Source: Sphaerospermopsis kisseleviana NIES-73 | Lineage (GTDB): Bacteria; Cyanobacteriota; Cyanobacteriia; Cyanobacteriales; Nostocaceae | Reading direction: 5' to 3' | NCBI RefSeq assembly: GCF_002368075.1 | Contig: NZ_AP018314.1 | Location: 2,819,394 to 2,864,234 of the forward strand | Length of the DNA: 44,841 nt | In this document: in pieces, positions 17,110 to 27,142 of the stretch | Position numbering within the stretch: the first letter of the stretch is position 1 | Layout of the letters: every line of letters starts with the position of its first letter | Program-made: the position numbers and the translations under genes | Notes under the pieces: model-generated | The model's input: only the letters and a program-made list of their open reading frames with translations | The model's database searches: none | What the model was told of the DNA's origin: nothing

Positions 17110-18084
17110 ATGAAACTAATGCCAGGTATAGACTGTCGCACTGTGTTTAAGAAAACAAAGATTGCTTTCAATATTTCCCCGTTTTGTTTGGGAATATTTC
17201 TACCTTTGGTTTTATTTGGTTGTACTCCTTCTGAGTCGCAACCACCGGGGGATGGTAAGCCGCAAGTTGTAGCAACTAGCACTATCATTGCTGATTTGGC
17301 GGAGGAGGTTGGAGGAGAGGAAATAAATTTAACTGGTATTCTCCAACCAGGTGCAGATCCCCACGTTTATGAACCCGTACCCGCAGATAGTCGAGTTTTG
17401 GCAACAGCGGATTTAATTTTATATAACGGTTACAACTTAGAACCGGGAATTATTAAGTTAATGAATGCTGCTGGAGGAAAAGCGAAAAAGTTAGCGGTGG
17501 GGGAAGTTGTTGAACCTTTAAAACTAGAAGAAAGTCAAGGGCAAACTGTTCCCGATCCTCACGTTTGGGGCAGTGCAGAAAATGCTATCTCTATGGTGAA
17601 TGCTATTAGAGATTCATTGATTGAGTTATCACCAGAAGACAAAGAAAAATTTACTCAAAATGCAAAAAAATTGACAAATGAATTACAACAATTAAATAAT
17701 TGGATTCAACAACAAATTCAAACTATTCCCCCAGAAAAACGCAAATTGATTACTACCCACGATGCTTTTCAATATTATGCTAATGCTTATGGTTTGGAAA
17801 TTGCCGGAACTTTAATAGGGATTAGCACTGAAGAACAACCAAGCGCCCAAACTGTGAAACAATTAGTTGATGAAATTAAAAAAATAGGTGTGCCGGCAAT
17901 TTTTGCGGAAACTACAATTAATCCCACTTTAATTAAAACGGTAGCGGAAGATGCTGGTGTGAAACTTGCACCCAATGAACTTTACTCTGATTCTATTGGT
18001 GAAAAAGGAAGCGAGGCAGATACTTACATCAAAATGATGGAAGCCAATACCCGCACTATTGTTGAAGCTTTGGGTGACAGTTGA
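17110..18084 (+). CDS. mntC: Manganese-binding lipoprotein MntC
   Basis: Substrate-binding protein of the Mn importer, 324 residues, cluster A-I (ZnuA/MntC) fold. A hydrophobic leader ends in the lipobox LFGC (Cys38). Predicted metal ligands are His85 (GADPHVYEP), His151 (DPHVWG), Glu267 (FAETTINP) and Asp294 (LYSDSIG). The Glu in third place and the lack of a His-rich loop point to Mn rather than Zn. The stop codon TGA (18082-18084) lies in a TTGACAG heptamer array, so the tail GDS is repeat-derived. It is divergent from mntA-mntB, presumably through promoters in 17020-17109. Confidence 0.88.
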   Translation: MKLMPGIDCRTVFKKTKIAFNISPFCLGIFLPLVLFGCTPSESQPPGDGKPQVVATSTIIADLAEEVGGEEINLTGILQPGADPHVYEPVPADSRVLATADLILYNGYNLEPGIIKLMNAAGGKAKKLAVGEVVEPLKLEESQGQTVPDPHVWGSAENAISMVNAIRDSLIELSPEDKEKFTQNAKKLTNELQQLNNWIQQQIQTIPPEKRKLITTHDAFQYYANAYGLEIAGTLIGISTEEQPSAQTVKQLVDEIKKIGVPAIFAETTINPTLIKTVAEDAGVKLAPNELYSDSIGEKGSEADTYIKMMEANTRTIVEALGDS

Positions 18085-18403
18085 CAGTTGACAGTTGATA
18101 GTTGATAGTTGATAATTAATTATCCACTGTCAAGGGAGCATCCCAAATGTGTAAGTTTATTTTTTTGCAATCTTGCATTTTCTCCCAGGCTTGATCTGAT
18201 TGAACCGCAAAGAACGCAAAGGACACAAAGTTAAGAGGGTTTAAGAGAGTTTTTAGTATTGCTGCGTTTATGTTGTCAAAATTGGGATGCTACCACTGTC
18301 AATTGTCAATTGTCAATTATCAATTATCAATTGTTAAGGCAGCAGTCACAAGGCTCAAATTTTCGATATAAATAGATATGTAATCTATTTTTTTGCTGTC
18401 ACC
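18071..18403. repeat. Repeat-rich gap after mntC
   Basis: It contains TTGACAG/TTGATAG heptamers (18075-18118), an AACCGCAAAGAACGCAAAGG fragment (18203 on) that recurs inverted at 20945-20984, and TCAATTG heptamers (18296-18334). There is no gene; the GTPase promoter presumably lies at the right end. Confidence 0.75.
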
Positions 18404-19750
18404 TTGTCTCAACTGCAAGAAACTCATTTAAACCGCGCCCGTGCTAGTCTTAGACAAGCGATATCTTGGTATGGATATCTCCGCAAGTCAGGCCAGCTAT
18501 CATCTAAAGTAGAATTAGCAGGTTTGGTAAAACCAGAAATAGAGGTTTTAACCACCACACTTAGCAAACTAGACTCTAATGTGGTGAGAATAGCGGCCTT
18601 TGGTTTGGTGAGTCGTGGTAAGTCTGCGGTGTTAAATTCTTTGCTGGGGGAAAAAATTCTGCAAACTGGACCGCTGAATGGTGTGACTCAATGGCCGCGA
18701 TCGCTACGTTGGAAACCAGGTGGTAAGGTAATTGTCGAATTAATTGATACACCTGGTTTAGATGAGATTGAGGGAGAAACCAGGGCGCAAATGGCGCGAG
18801 ATGTGGCACATCAAGCTGATTTGATTTTGTTTGTGGTGTCGGGAGATATTACTAGAACTGAGTATCAAGCATTGCTGCAATTACGTCAAGCACAAAAACC
18901 GCTGATTTTAGTATTTAATAAAATTGATTTGTATCCTGATACAGATAGAAAAAGCATTTATCAGAATTTACAAGTTTTAGGTGCTGGAGATCCCCAAGCG
19001 ACACCATTATTACCTGATGAAATTGTCATGGTTGCAGCAGAACCTGCACCGATGGAAGTCAGAGTAGAATATCCTGATGGAAGTGTGAGTTATGAATGGG
19101 AAACACCACCCCCCCAGGTAGATGAACTGAAACAAACAATTTTGCATATATTAAATAGAGAAGGGCGATCGCTCTTAGCTTTAAATGCACTCATTCAAGC
19201 GCGGGAAGCTGAAGAAGTTATTGCCCAAAAAACTGTTGATTTTCGGCAACAAGAAGCGGAAGATATTATTTGGAAGTTCGCAACATATAAAGCTGTAGCT
19301 ATTGGTTTAAATCCGATTGCTTTTTTAGATATTATTGGTGGTGTAATTACAGATTTAGCTTTAATTCGTTCCTTAGCTAGATTATATTCTTTACCCATGA
19401 CTAGCTATGAAGCAACAAATTTATTAAAAACCATTTTATTGAGTTCCGGTGGTTTATTATTAGGAGAAATAGGCAGTAGTTTTGTATTAGGTTTAGGTAA
19501 AAGTTCTGCTGTTATTGCTAGTGGTGATAATCCTCTGAATATTACTACATTTGCTGGTAGTGCGATCGCTCAAGCGGGTATTGCTGGTTATGGTGCTTAT
19601 GCTGTGGGTAAATCGGCACAGGTCTATTTAGAAAAAGGCTGTACGTGGGGACAATTGGGCGCTAATACCGTCATTCAAGAGATTTTGACCCAAGTTGATA
19701 AAAATACAATTTTATATCGTTTAAAGGAAGAATTGATAATTGATAATTGA
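18404..19750 (+). CDS. Membrane-associated GTPase with C-terminal DUF697-like region
   Basis: 448 residues. The GTPase domain is about 55-215: G1 GLVSRGKSAVLNSLLG, G3 DTPGLDE, G4 NKID. It belongs to the Era/dynamin-like group common in cyanobacteria. From about residue 280 the protein is hydrophobic (LNPIAFLDIIGGVITDLALI, then LLSSGGLLLGEIGSSFVLGLG), a DUF697-type membrane region. The start is a TTG at 18404 with no good ribosome-binding site; no in-frame ATG precedes it. The last residues (IIDN) and the stop are read from TTGATAA heptamers. Its function is unknown. Confidence 0.8.
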   Translation: MSQLQETHLNRARASLRQAISWYGYLRKSGQLSSKVELAGLVKPEIEVLTTTLSKLDSNVVRIAAFGLVSRGKSAVLNSLLGEKILQTGPLNGVTQWPRSLRWKPGGKVIVELIDTPGLDEIEGETRAQMARDVAHQADLILFVVSGDITRTEYQALLQLRQAQKPLILVFNKIDLYPDTDRKSIYQNLQVLGAGDPQATPLLPDEIVMVAAEPAPMEVRVEYPDGSVSYEWETPPPQVDELKQTILHILNREGRSLLALNALIQAREAEEVIAQKTVDFRQQEAEDIIWKFATYKAVAIGLNPIAFLDIIGGVITDLALIRSLARLYSLPMTSYEATNLLKTILLSSGGLLLGEIGSSFVLGLGKSSAVIASGDNPLNITTFAGSAIAQAGIAGYGAYAVGKSAQVYLEKGCTWGQLGANTVIQEILTQVDKNTILYRLKEELIIDN

Positions 19751-20058
19751 TAATTGATAATTGATAATTGTTGCTTGTTCAGTATCTAGAACACCGATTC
19801 ATTAATCGTCAGGGCGTATAGCATTCGGACAGAATATGAACTGGTTTCAGTGATAAGCTGTTACACAGCTAAATTGTATAATCCTAATATTCTGAACTCT
19901 TGTGGAACAGGCAAGATGCCTGTTCCACTTATACAAATTAAATGCACAACAGCTTAGGTTATCACCCGAATGCTGATGCTTCCAGCACGCTTCGCGAACG
20001 CCCCTACAAGGTAAAAACAAACATTTTCAATTAATTGTCAATTATCAATTGTCAATTG
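19751..20058. repeat. Nested palindromic repeat between GTPase and fibrillin genes
   Basis: An element at about 19807-20007 has outer arms related to the GCATTCGG family (GGGCGTATAGCATTCGGA on the left; GAATGCTGATGCTTCCAGC and CGCGAACGCCC on the right). Inside it is a pair AAGCTGTT/AACAGCTT and, at the centre, a perfect 12-base hairpin GTGGAACAGGCA (19902-19913) with TGCCTGTTCCAC (19917-19928). TTGATAA heptamers precede it and ATTGTCA heptamers follow. There is no gene. The right part recurs at the window end (44797-44841). Confidence 0.75.
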
Positions 20059-20826
20059 TCAATTGTTTGAACCCAGTCTTTCACAAACTAAAACAGTTCC
20101 TTTTTCTCCACGAGTAATTCTTAATTCTTCATCTAAATAAAGAATTTCTAAACGTCCTTTAGGAGAACGATTCATCATAAACGAAACTTCTCCAGTTTCA
20201 GGATTCATAGTTTGTGGAGGAACTAAACCAAACATCAACTTTAAAAAACCAGACATCAAAATATCTTGCCAACTTCTTTTTTCTGGTTTACCTTGTTCAC
20301 TAAAAACCGCTTTCCAATCTTCTAAGTTAGTTGTAGATTGCGGTTTTAAAATTCCTCCTGTAAACTGAACTTGCAGCAATGTATCACTGACAGATTGACA
20401 AATTCCTTGGTTGATTACAATTCCCGAAAGTTGGGGAACAGATTCATCAATAGTTGTAAATTCCACCACAATATCATGAGTTCTTTGCTCTCCATTTCCT
20501 ACTGGAAACACAGGTTGCAAAACGCGATCAATTACTAATTTTAATTTTGTTGGTTGAAACATATTAAAAGCCAAACGCCCCAAAGTATAAGCATATTTGC
20601 CATTTGCTAGTAGTTCACCTTGGGGAAAATTTGGCGCACTGATCAACAACCATTCACTATCCATTAAACTACCACTTTGGGCTGGTGCTTTTGTCGGGTT
20701 GAAAGATTGGAGATTTTCAATTGCAGCAATGACATTTTGATCTTTGGTATTACCACCACAAGCAGCTAATATTTGACGTAACTCTGTTTTCGCTGCTGTA
20801 CATTTTTCTGTGTCTACTACTATCAT
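20059..20826 (-). CDS. PAP/fibrillin family protein
   Basis: 255 residues. Plastid-lipid-associated protein (fibrillin/plastoglobulin) family: lipid-binding proteins of thylakoids and plastoglobules. Recognisable parts are the N-terminal helix (AAKTELRQILAACGG), then DSEWLLISAPNFPQGE, YTLGRLAFNMFQP and the C-terminal ILYLDEELRITRGEKGTVLVCER, a strong signature of the family. ATG 20826 is preferred; an ATG at 20910 adds 28 residues without family resemblance. The stop TGA (20061-20059) lies in an ATTGACA heptamer array. It is divergent from the Rieske oxygenase gene. Confidence 0.8.
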   Translation of the reverse strand: MIVVDTEKCTAAKTELRQILAACGGNTKDQNVIAAIENLQSFNPTKAPAQSGSLMDSEWLLISAPNFPQGELLANGKYAYTLGRLAFNMFQPTKLKLVIDRVLQPVFPVGNGEQRTHDIVVEFTTIDESVPQLSGIVINQGICQSVSDTLLQVQFTGGILKPQSTTNLEDWKAVFSEQGKPEKRSWQDILMSGFLKLMFGLVPPQTMNPETGEVSFMMNRSPKGRLEILYLDEELRITRGEKGTVLVCERLGSNN

Positions 20827-21084
20827 AGTCTTACTTTTTTTGTTAAAATACTTGAGTAATACAATTTTAGACAATTGGCTGATTTCTGCGGAACATCCCA
20901 ATTTTGCCAAAATAACCGCAGCAACACCAAAAACTCTCTGAAACTCTCTTACCTTTGCGTACTTTGCGTACTTTGCGGTTCAATCATAAGCTGATTTTTG
21001 AAATCTATCTGCCAAAATTATTAAAAAATTGTTATCTTAGTTTTGGGGTAATAAACATTATTTACAATCATTGTTAATTCTATC

Positions 21085-22500
21085 ATGTCCAACAGCATTA
21101 TCCAGTCAAACGCATCTCCAACCATAACCACAGAATTACTTCCCGCTGGTGGACTCGATCCAGATCGCTTTGATTGGCAAGAGGTATGGTATCCTGTTCA
21201 TTATGTGGAAGATTTAGACAAAACCCAGCCTACTCGCTTCACTTTGCTAGAGAAGGATCTGGTTTTATGGTGGGATAATAACGCGCATATATGGCGAGCA
21301 TTTTTAGATCAATGTCCTCACCGTTTAGCGCCTCTATCAGAAGGTAGAATTAATGAAGATGGATTGTTAGAATGTCCTTATCATGGTTGGACTTTTTCAG
21401 GTACGGGAAAATGCGATCGCATTCCCCAACAAGTCGCAGGTGGAAAAGCAGAAATTTCTCAACGTGCTTGTGTAACTTCATTTCCAACCACCGTTAAACA
21501 AGGAATGTTATTTGTTTATCCGGGAACTGCGGAAAATGCCTCTAAAACTAAAGTTCCCATTGTTGATATTTTAGAAGAAGAACCGGAAGGTTGGGTTTGT
21601 CTCAATACTTTTAGAGATATTCCCTATGATGCTTTGACGTTAATGGAAAATGTCTTAGATTCTAGTCATATACCTTACACCCATCACCGTACCGTCGGCA
21701 ACCGCGCTAATGTTGCTCCTGTGGAATTAGAAGTAGTAGAATCAGGAAAATGGGGCTTTAAAGGAATTTGGGAAGAAGGACCGAGAAAAGGTACTTTAGG
21801 AAAACAATATACTACTTTTATTGCTCCTGGTTTAATGTGGCATGACTTGACATCTAAACAGTTTGGCAGAACTTTAACTGTTGTTTATGCTACTCCAATG
21901 CGTAAAGGTGAATGTCGGTTATTTGCGATTTTTCCTTTTAAGTTTGCTGCTAAATTACCAGGAATATTTTTAAAATTAACTCCCCGTTGGTATTCACATA
22001 TTGGACAAAATAGAGTTTTAGAAGATGATCAAATTTTCTTACATCATCAAGAAAGATATTTAGCCGCACGGGGTGGAAGTGAGAATTTTACTAAGGCGTT
22101 TTATTTGCCAACTAAGGCAGATTTATTTGTATTTCAATTGCGTTCTTGGGTGAATCAATATAGTATTGATCCGTTTCCTGGAAAAAGTTTCTCACCACCA
22201 TTATCAAAGGAAGAGTTGTTAGATAGATACCACTCCCATACAAAAAAATGTGCTAGTTGTCGGAGTGCTTTGGCTAATTTACAAAAGTTGCGGATGGGGG
22301 TTGCAGGGTTAACAGTTTTGGTTTGGGGGTTGCTTCCTTTGCTGATGTTTGTTGATGATCAGCAGGATATTTTTACTGTTGGTTTTCTGTCTTTGGTTGT
22401 GGTTGGTGGTGCAGGAATTTGGTTTGGTTTGGGTAGGTTGGAAAAACGGTTGTATCAGGGGCGGTTGATACCACCAAGAAATTTACCGGATAATGGATAA
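21085..22500 (+). CDS. Rieske [2Fe-2S] oxygenase of the pheophorbide a oxygenase type
   Basis: 471 residues. The Rieske centre is CPHR (Cys77, His79) and CPYHGW (Cys97, His100). The mononuclear iron site is ENVLDSSHIPYTHH near 188-201. The C-terminal quarter has a CASC motif near residue 393 and two hydrophobic helices, as in the PaO / Tic55 / Lls1 group that is membrane bound. In plants PaO opens the chlorin ring of pheophorbide a during chlorophyll breakdown; the substrate in cyanobacteria is not established. It is monocistronic as far as can be seen. ATG 21085 fits the start of the family. Confidence 0.85.
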   Translation: MSNSIIQSNASPTITTELLPAGGLDPDRFDWQEVWYPVHYVEDLDKTQPTRFTLLEKDLVLWWDNNAHIWRAFLDQCPHRLAPLSEGRINEDGLLECPYHGWTFSGTGKCDRIPQQVAGGKAEISQRACVTSFPTTVKQGMLFVYPGTAENASKTKVPIVDILEEEPEGWVCLNTFRDIPYDALTLMENVLDSSHIPYTHHRTVGNRANVAPVELEVVESGKWGFKGIWEEGPRKGTLGKQYTTFIAPGLMWHDLTSKQFGRTLTVVYATPMRKGECRLFAIFPFKFAAKLPGIFLKLTPRWYSHIGQNRVLEDDQIFLHHQERYLAARGGSENFTKAFYLPTKADLFVFQLRSWVNQYSIDPFPGKSFSPPLSKEELLDRYHSHTKKCASCRSALANLQKLRMGVAGLTVLVWGLLPLLMFVDDQQDIFTVGFLSLVVVGGAGIWFGLGRLEKRLYQGRLIPPRNLPDNG

Positions 22501-22627
22501 TTAAATCACATTTTTTTATTTCACGCAGAGACGCAGAGGCGCGGAGTAAGAGAATTAGAGAATAAGAAGGGTGTGGTAAAAATACTTGAAAGCTGCTGTC
22601 AAGTTTGAATGAGGAAGTTGTCAATTA

Positions 22628-23770
22628 TCAATTGTCAATTGTCAATTGTTTTAGTTCTTTACGGGCTAATTTAACGTAGGTTTTGACGGTGGAGTAGGGT
22701 ATTTCTAAATCTTGGGATATGATTTTTAATGATTCGCCCATTTCTCGTCTTGCTAATATTGTCGCCCAAGTTGTGGCTATTTTTTCGGTGCGATCGCCTC
22801 CTGTGCGTTTGCGTGTTGCGGTGAATATTGCTGTTAGTTCTTCTATGCGTTCTGGTAGCAGGTTGTTGATAATTTCTGCTGATGTATTGGTTTCTGGTTC
22901 TACCCATTCTAACAGGGTTTGTCCGAGTCCAAAGGTGGTTTTATGTCCTGTACCACAGTAGGGAGCAAGTTGAATTAAGGCATAAAATAATTGGGTAAAT
23001 TCTCTGTTGGTTAATGCTGTTTTACTCAACCCCAGAGATATCGCTCCTGTAAAACCTGTGACTGAACCTCTTTTACCTGCGGCAACTTTTACTGTTTCTA
23101 AGCGGTATTTGTGAATGATGACGTTTTCATCTATCCATTCTAGAAAGGGATCTTGTTCTATGGACATTCCTGAAAAGTCGTTCCAGCGTCTGAGGTAACT
23201 ATGAAAAAGATTAACAGGAACGGGAAGGGGGAAATGATGTCCTTTGCGGCGAAAACTGGTAGGGGAAATAAAGCTAAGATTAATGTTTGTGTGTTTGCCG
23301 AGGGATGATTGTAGGATTTGGTGATATGTAGTTGGTGGATGGAGAATACTAACTTTTTTTATTTGTAGGGAAGCATCTCTTAAATTTAGGGTTGGTGGGA
23401 GTTGGGTTAACCACTGACTTAAAAACTCTACTACTGGTTGGGAAAATGTGTGAAGATGCCAGCGATAGGTTTGGTTTGTTTGCAGTTGTAGTTGTTTACC
23501 TGTGGGAAGTAGTTGGCCTTCTAAAGCTGAGATGTTGAAGGGTTTTTCTGACTCACCATCATGAAGATATGCGGACAGGGTAGGGTTAATTTGTCTGACT
23601 TGATCTAGAAACCAGGCATGAAGTCCGATGGTGTATTGTGAGTATAGGTATGTGGAATTGGTTGCTTCTAGGTCAAATACTAGGCCGACTAATTCGCTAT
23701 TATCTGCCCATACTAGAGGAGTATTTTTAGATGGGGTTTTGCGTTTGCTGGATGTAGCTGTTCTGGGCAT
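22628..23770 (-). CDS. cas6: Cas6 endoribonuclease with C-terminal helix-turn-helix extension
   Basis: 380 residues. Residues 20-290 are a Cas6 fold that cuts pre-crRNA within repeats. The N-terminal GLHAWFLDQV carries a candidate catalytic histidine, the middle has FISPTSFR and LPVPVNLFHSYLRRWNDF, and the G-rich loop is GTGHKTTFGLGQT. Residues about 305-380 are extra (PERIEELTAIFTATRKRTGG, then LKIISQDLEIPYSTVKTYVKLARKEL) and look like a helix-turn-helix of the sigma-region-4 or LuxR kind. It is divergent from the CRISPR leader 460 bases away, so it is the likely processing enzyme of this array. The last residues (LTIDN) and the stop come from ATTGACA heptamers. A second, shorter cas6 is in the csm operon. 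Confidence 0.87.
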   Translation of the reverse strand: MPRTATSSKRKTPSKNTPLVWADNSELVGLVFDLEATNSTYLYSQYTIGLHAWFLDQVRQINPTLSAYLHDGESEKPFNISALEGQLLPTGKQLQLQTNQTYRWHLHTFSQPVVEFLSQWLTQLPPTLNLRDASLQIKKVSILHPPTTYHQILQSSLGKHTNINLSFISPTSFRRKGHHFPLPVPVNLFHSYLRRWNDFSGMSIEQDPFLEWIDENVIIHKYRLETVKVAAGKRGSVTGFTGAISLGLSKTALTNREFTQLFYALIQLAPYCGTGHKTTFGLGQTLLEWVEPETNTSAEIINNLLPERIEELTAIFTATRKRTGGDRTEKIATTWATILARREMGESLKIISQDLEIPYSTVKTYVKLARKELKQLTIDN

Positions 23771-23846
23771 GATCTTGAGGCTACATAATGTGATTTTCTG
23801 TATTTTACTATGTTTTGGTCCCCTGGTGGGGATGGGGTGAGGAGTG

Positions 23847-23942
<96 letters not shown>

Positions 23943-23996
23943 GGACTTGAATATAAAATAGAAAGAGTGCAGTAATTATTTGTAATAAAAAAACTC

Positions 23997-24232
23997 TTGA
24001 CAAGTAGGTTGCTAAATTTTACTCTTAGATCAGGATAAATTTTTGGCAGACCTAGAGCGGGGTCAAAAACCCTGGGGGGTCCGCCAAATCGCCAGAACCT
24101 TGATAATTGAATAGTTCTAGCGTTTCATCAGTTTCAGTTGGCAGTTGACCCGAAGCCTGAAATGAGGTTTTTTGAGAGGTCCGCCAAATTCCCCCCTACA
24201 GTCTGCTCCCAGACTATGTTTCAGAGGGCGGG
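23997..24232 (+). promoter_or_regulatory. CRISPR leader with candidate promoter
   Basis: The leader lies directly before the first repeat. TTGACA (23997-24002), a 17-base spacer and TACTCT (24020-24025) form a plausible promoter pointing into the array. Downstream are a GC-rich GCGGGGTCAAAAACCC stretch and two copies of GGTCCGCCAAAT (24078 and 24179), resembling cyanobacterial CRISPR leaders. The array therefore reads left to right, which agrees with the degenerate repeat at the far end. Confidence 0.55.
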
Positions 24233-27142
24233 GTTTCTAATTACCTAATCCCCGCAAGGGGACTGAAACTTCTTCCCAAACCTGGGATTTGCCCGACTCC
24301 TCCAAATGTTTCTAATTACCTAATCCCCGCAAGGGGACTGAAACACGTTGGTGACGTTGGTGACACCTCCTGAAACCGTTACTGGTTTCTAATTACCTAA
24401 TCCCCGCAAGGGGACTGAAACTACTAAAGACTGTTTCATTGCTTTTATAATTTCAGTTTCTAATTACCTAATCCCCGCAAGGGGACTGAAACAGTTGTCA
24501 TTTTCTTTTTCTTCTGTCTTGATTTGAGTTTCTAATTACCTAATCCCCGCAAGGGGACTGAAACAGGACATATCTCTTAGTAGTGGGTTTAGTGGTAATG
24601 CCGTCGTTTTTAATTACCTAATCCCCGCAAGGGGACTGAAACCTACAAACTCTTCTGGCTCTGAGTCTTCTGTAAACTGTTTCTAATTACCTAATCCCCG
24701 CAAGGGGACTGAAACTATTGTTGGAATTTGTACTAACATATTTTTCTTAAAGTTTCTAATTACCTAATCCCCGCAAGGGGACTGAAACACAGGTTTGTTC
24801 GTCACACCATCCCCTGCCCAATGCGTTTCTAATTACCTAATCCCCGCAAGGGGACTGAAACGCGAATTTTTCGCTTAACGACTTTACTGACTATGGTTTC
24901 TAATTACCTAATCCCCGCAAGGGGACTGAAACATCGCACAAATCCCTATTTATATTTTTTTGAAAAGTTTCTAATTACCTAATCCCCGCAAGGGGACTGA
25001 AACCACTAAGAACGGCTTATCTTTGTTGTCTATAGTACGCAAGTTTCTAATTACCTAATCCCCGCAAGGGGACTGAAACATGCTAGAAATTTTTTCGAGT
25101 TTTTCCTGTTCAGTTTCGTTTCTAATTACCTAATCCCCGCAAGGGGACTGAAACTTTATATCACATTATACTAATACTAGCATTTAATACGTTTCTAATT
25201 ACCTAATCCCCGCAAGGGGACTGAAACTGATGTCATCGTCATCCTTAACAAACCTTACCCATTGTTTCTAATTACCTAATCCCCGCAAGGGGACTGAAAC
25301 TCGCTACTATACCAAATCCGTCCCAAATTATTAATGTTTCTAATTACCTAATCCCCGCAAGGGGACTGAAACTGACTACCCTAACACAAACAAAACTACA
25401 GCCACCAAAGTTTCTAATTACCTAATCCCCGCAAGGGGACTGAAACTCCCCCGAAGTGGGGGGATTAATTTTTTTTATCTAAGTTTCTAATTACCTAATC
25501 CCCGCAAGGGGACTGAAACAAATTCTTGATGAATTGATTTAATATTCTTGAGATATTGTTTCTAATTACCTAATCCCCGCAAGGGGACTGAAACCATTGC
25601 ATTACTCCTTTTTATTTACTTTTAGTCTTTGTTTCTAATTACCTAATCCCCGCAAGGGGACTGAAACTTGCTATCCGGTAGCTTATCCCTATATTGAGAG
25701 TGGGATACTAGTTTCTAATTACCTAATCCCCGCAAGGGGACTGAAACATTACTATAACTAACAAGTTAGCTTTGTGTCAACTGTTTCTAATTACCTAATC
25801 CCCGCAAGGGGACTGAAACCCTCAAGACCTGCATTTATAGCGTCTAGAGGCGCGAGAAGTTTCTAATTACCTAATCCCCGCAAGGGGACTGAAACCTAAT
25901 ATTAAATGGAATTAGGTGATATGGACTATGTTTCTAATTACCTAATCCCCGCAAGGGGACTGAAACTCCATTCAGAAGAGTGAATTTATATTAGCTGGAC
26001 TGCGTTTCTAATTACCTAATCCCCGCAAGGGGACTGAAACATTTTTTGCTACTAGCTTGTTGTTCGCACTGACTAAGGTTTCTAATTACCTAATCCCCGC
26101 AAGGGGACTGAAACGATGCAGATGGTAATAACCTTGAGGACATTGAAAAGTTTCTAATTACCTAATCCCCGCAAGGGGACTGAAACATTTTTTGCTACTA
26201 GCTTGTTGTTCGCACTGACTAAGGTTTCTAATTACCTAATCCCCGCAAGGGGACTGAAACCTGATTCTGCCTCTAATAAAGCTAAGGCTACGCTAAATGG
26301 TTTCTAATTACCTAATCCCCGCAAGGGGACTGAAACATACTTTTTCAGTCTTGACAGGGAAAACGCCTAAGTTTCTAATTACCTAATCCCCGCAAGGGGA
26401 CTGAAACAGCATTCTGTGGGATAACAAGTTAGGCTATCCGATGTTTCTAATTACCTAATCCCCGCAAGGGGACTGAAACTGGGGACTTTGGGGACTGCTA
26501 ACATTAACCGCTTGTGTTTCTAATTACCTAATCCCCGCAAGGGGACTGAAACAGAACATGGCTTTAACATCAAAATATCGTCCGCAAAAGTTTCTAATTA
26601 CCTAATCCCCGCAAGGGGACTGAAACTTTAAAGCAAAGAATTATTTTCTCTCATCTTTTTGCCTAGTTTCTAATTACCTAATCCCCGCAAGGGGACTGAA
26701 ACATGCCATCCCATGTCGTAGCCCTTTTGAATTACATAGTTTCTAATTACCTAATCCCCGCAAGGGGACTGAAACTTTACACACACCCCTCATAATTAAA
26801 CTATCGCATCAGTTTCTAATTACCTAATCCCCGCAAGGGGACTGAAACAACCCACGCCCCACAAAACACACAATCCCATCTGATGTTTCTAATTACCTAA
26901 TCCCCGCAAGGGGACTGAAACCAATTATTGGGCGTTGTACACCTTTAGATAGTAGGAGTTTCTAATTACCTAATCCCCGCAAGGGGACTGAAACACTGTA
27001 GAGATATCTAACAGTCTGGTTAGATATGGTTTCTAATTACCTAATCCCCGCAAGGGGACTGAAACTGGCTATAGTTTCCACTGATTGAATCCTAAAAGGT
27101 TTTAGGTTTCAAACTACCAACTCCCCGCAAGGAGAATAAAAC
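24233..27142 (+). CRISPR. CRISPR array, 40 repeats and 39 spacers
   Basis: The 37-base repeat starts GTTTCTAATTACC and ends GGGGACTGAAAC, with a CCCCGCAAGGGG stem, so crRNA tags would end in ACTGAAAC. By hand count there are 39 near-identical repeats plus a degenerate last one (27106-27142), and 39 spacers of 34-43 bases, mostly 34-39. Repeat 6 (24606) has one T for C. Spacers 25 (26041-26077) and 27 (26187-26223) are identical. Spacer 17 (25447-25482) resembles a terminator and spacer 38 (26995-27028) holds a nine-base inverted repeat. Leader is on the left. The repeat type fits the Cas6/type III set nearby; no cas1/cas2 are in the window. Confidence 0.99.
27106..27142 (+). repeat. Degenerate terminal CRISPR repeat
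   Basis: It starts GTTTCAAACTACCAAC and ends in GGAGAATAAAAC. The length is kept at 37 and the CCCCGCAAGG core is kept, but about nine positions differ from the consensus. Such decay marks the leader-distal, oldest end of an array. Confidence 0.92.

Noticed and set aside
24233-27142. Long open frames within the CRISPR array
   Set aside because: The array is non-coding; any frames there follow the repeat period.
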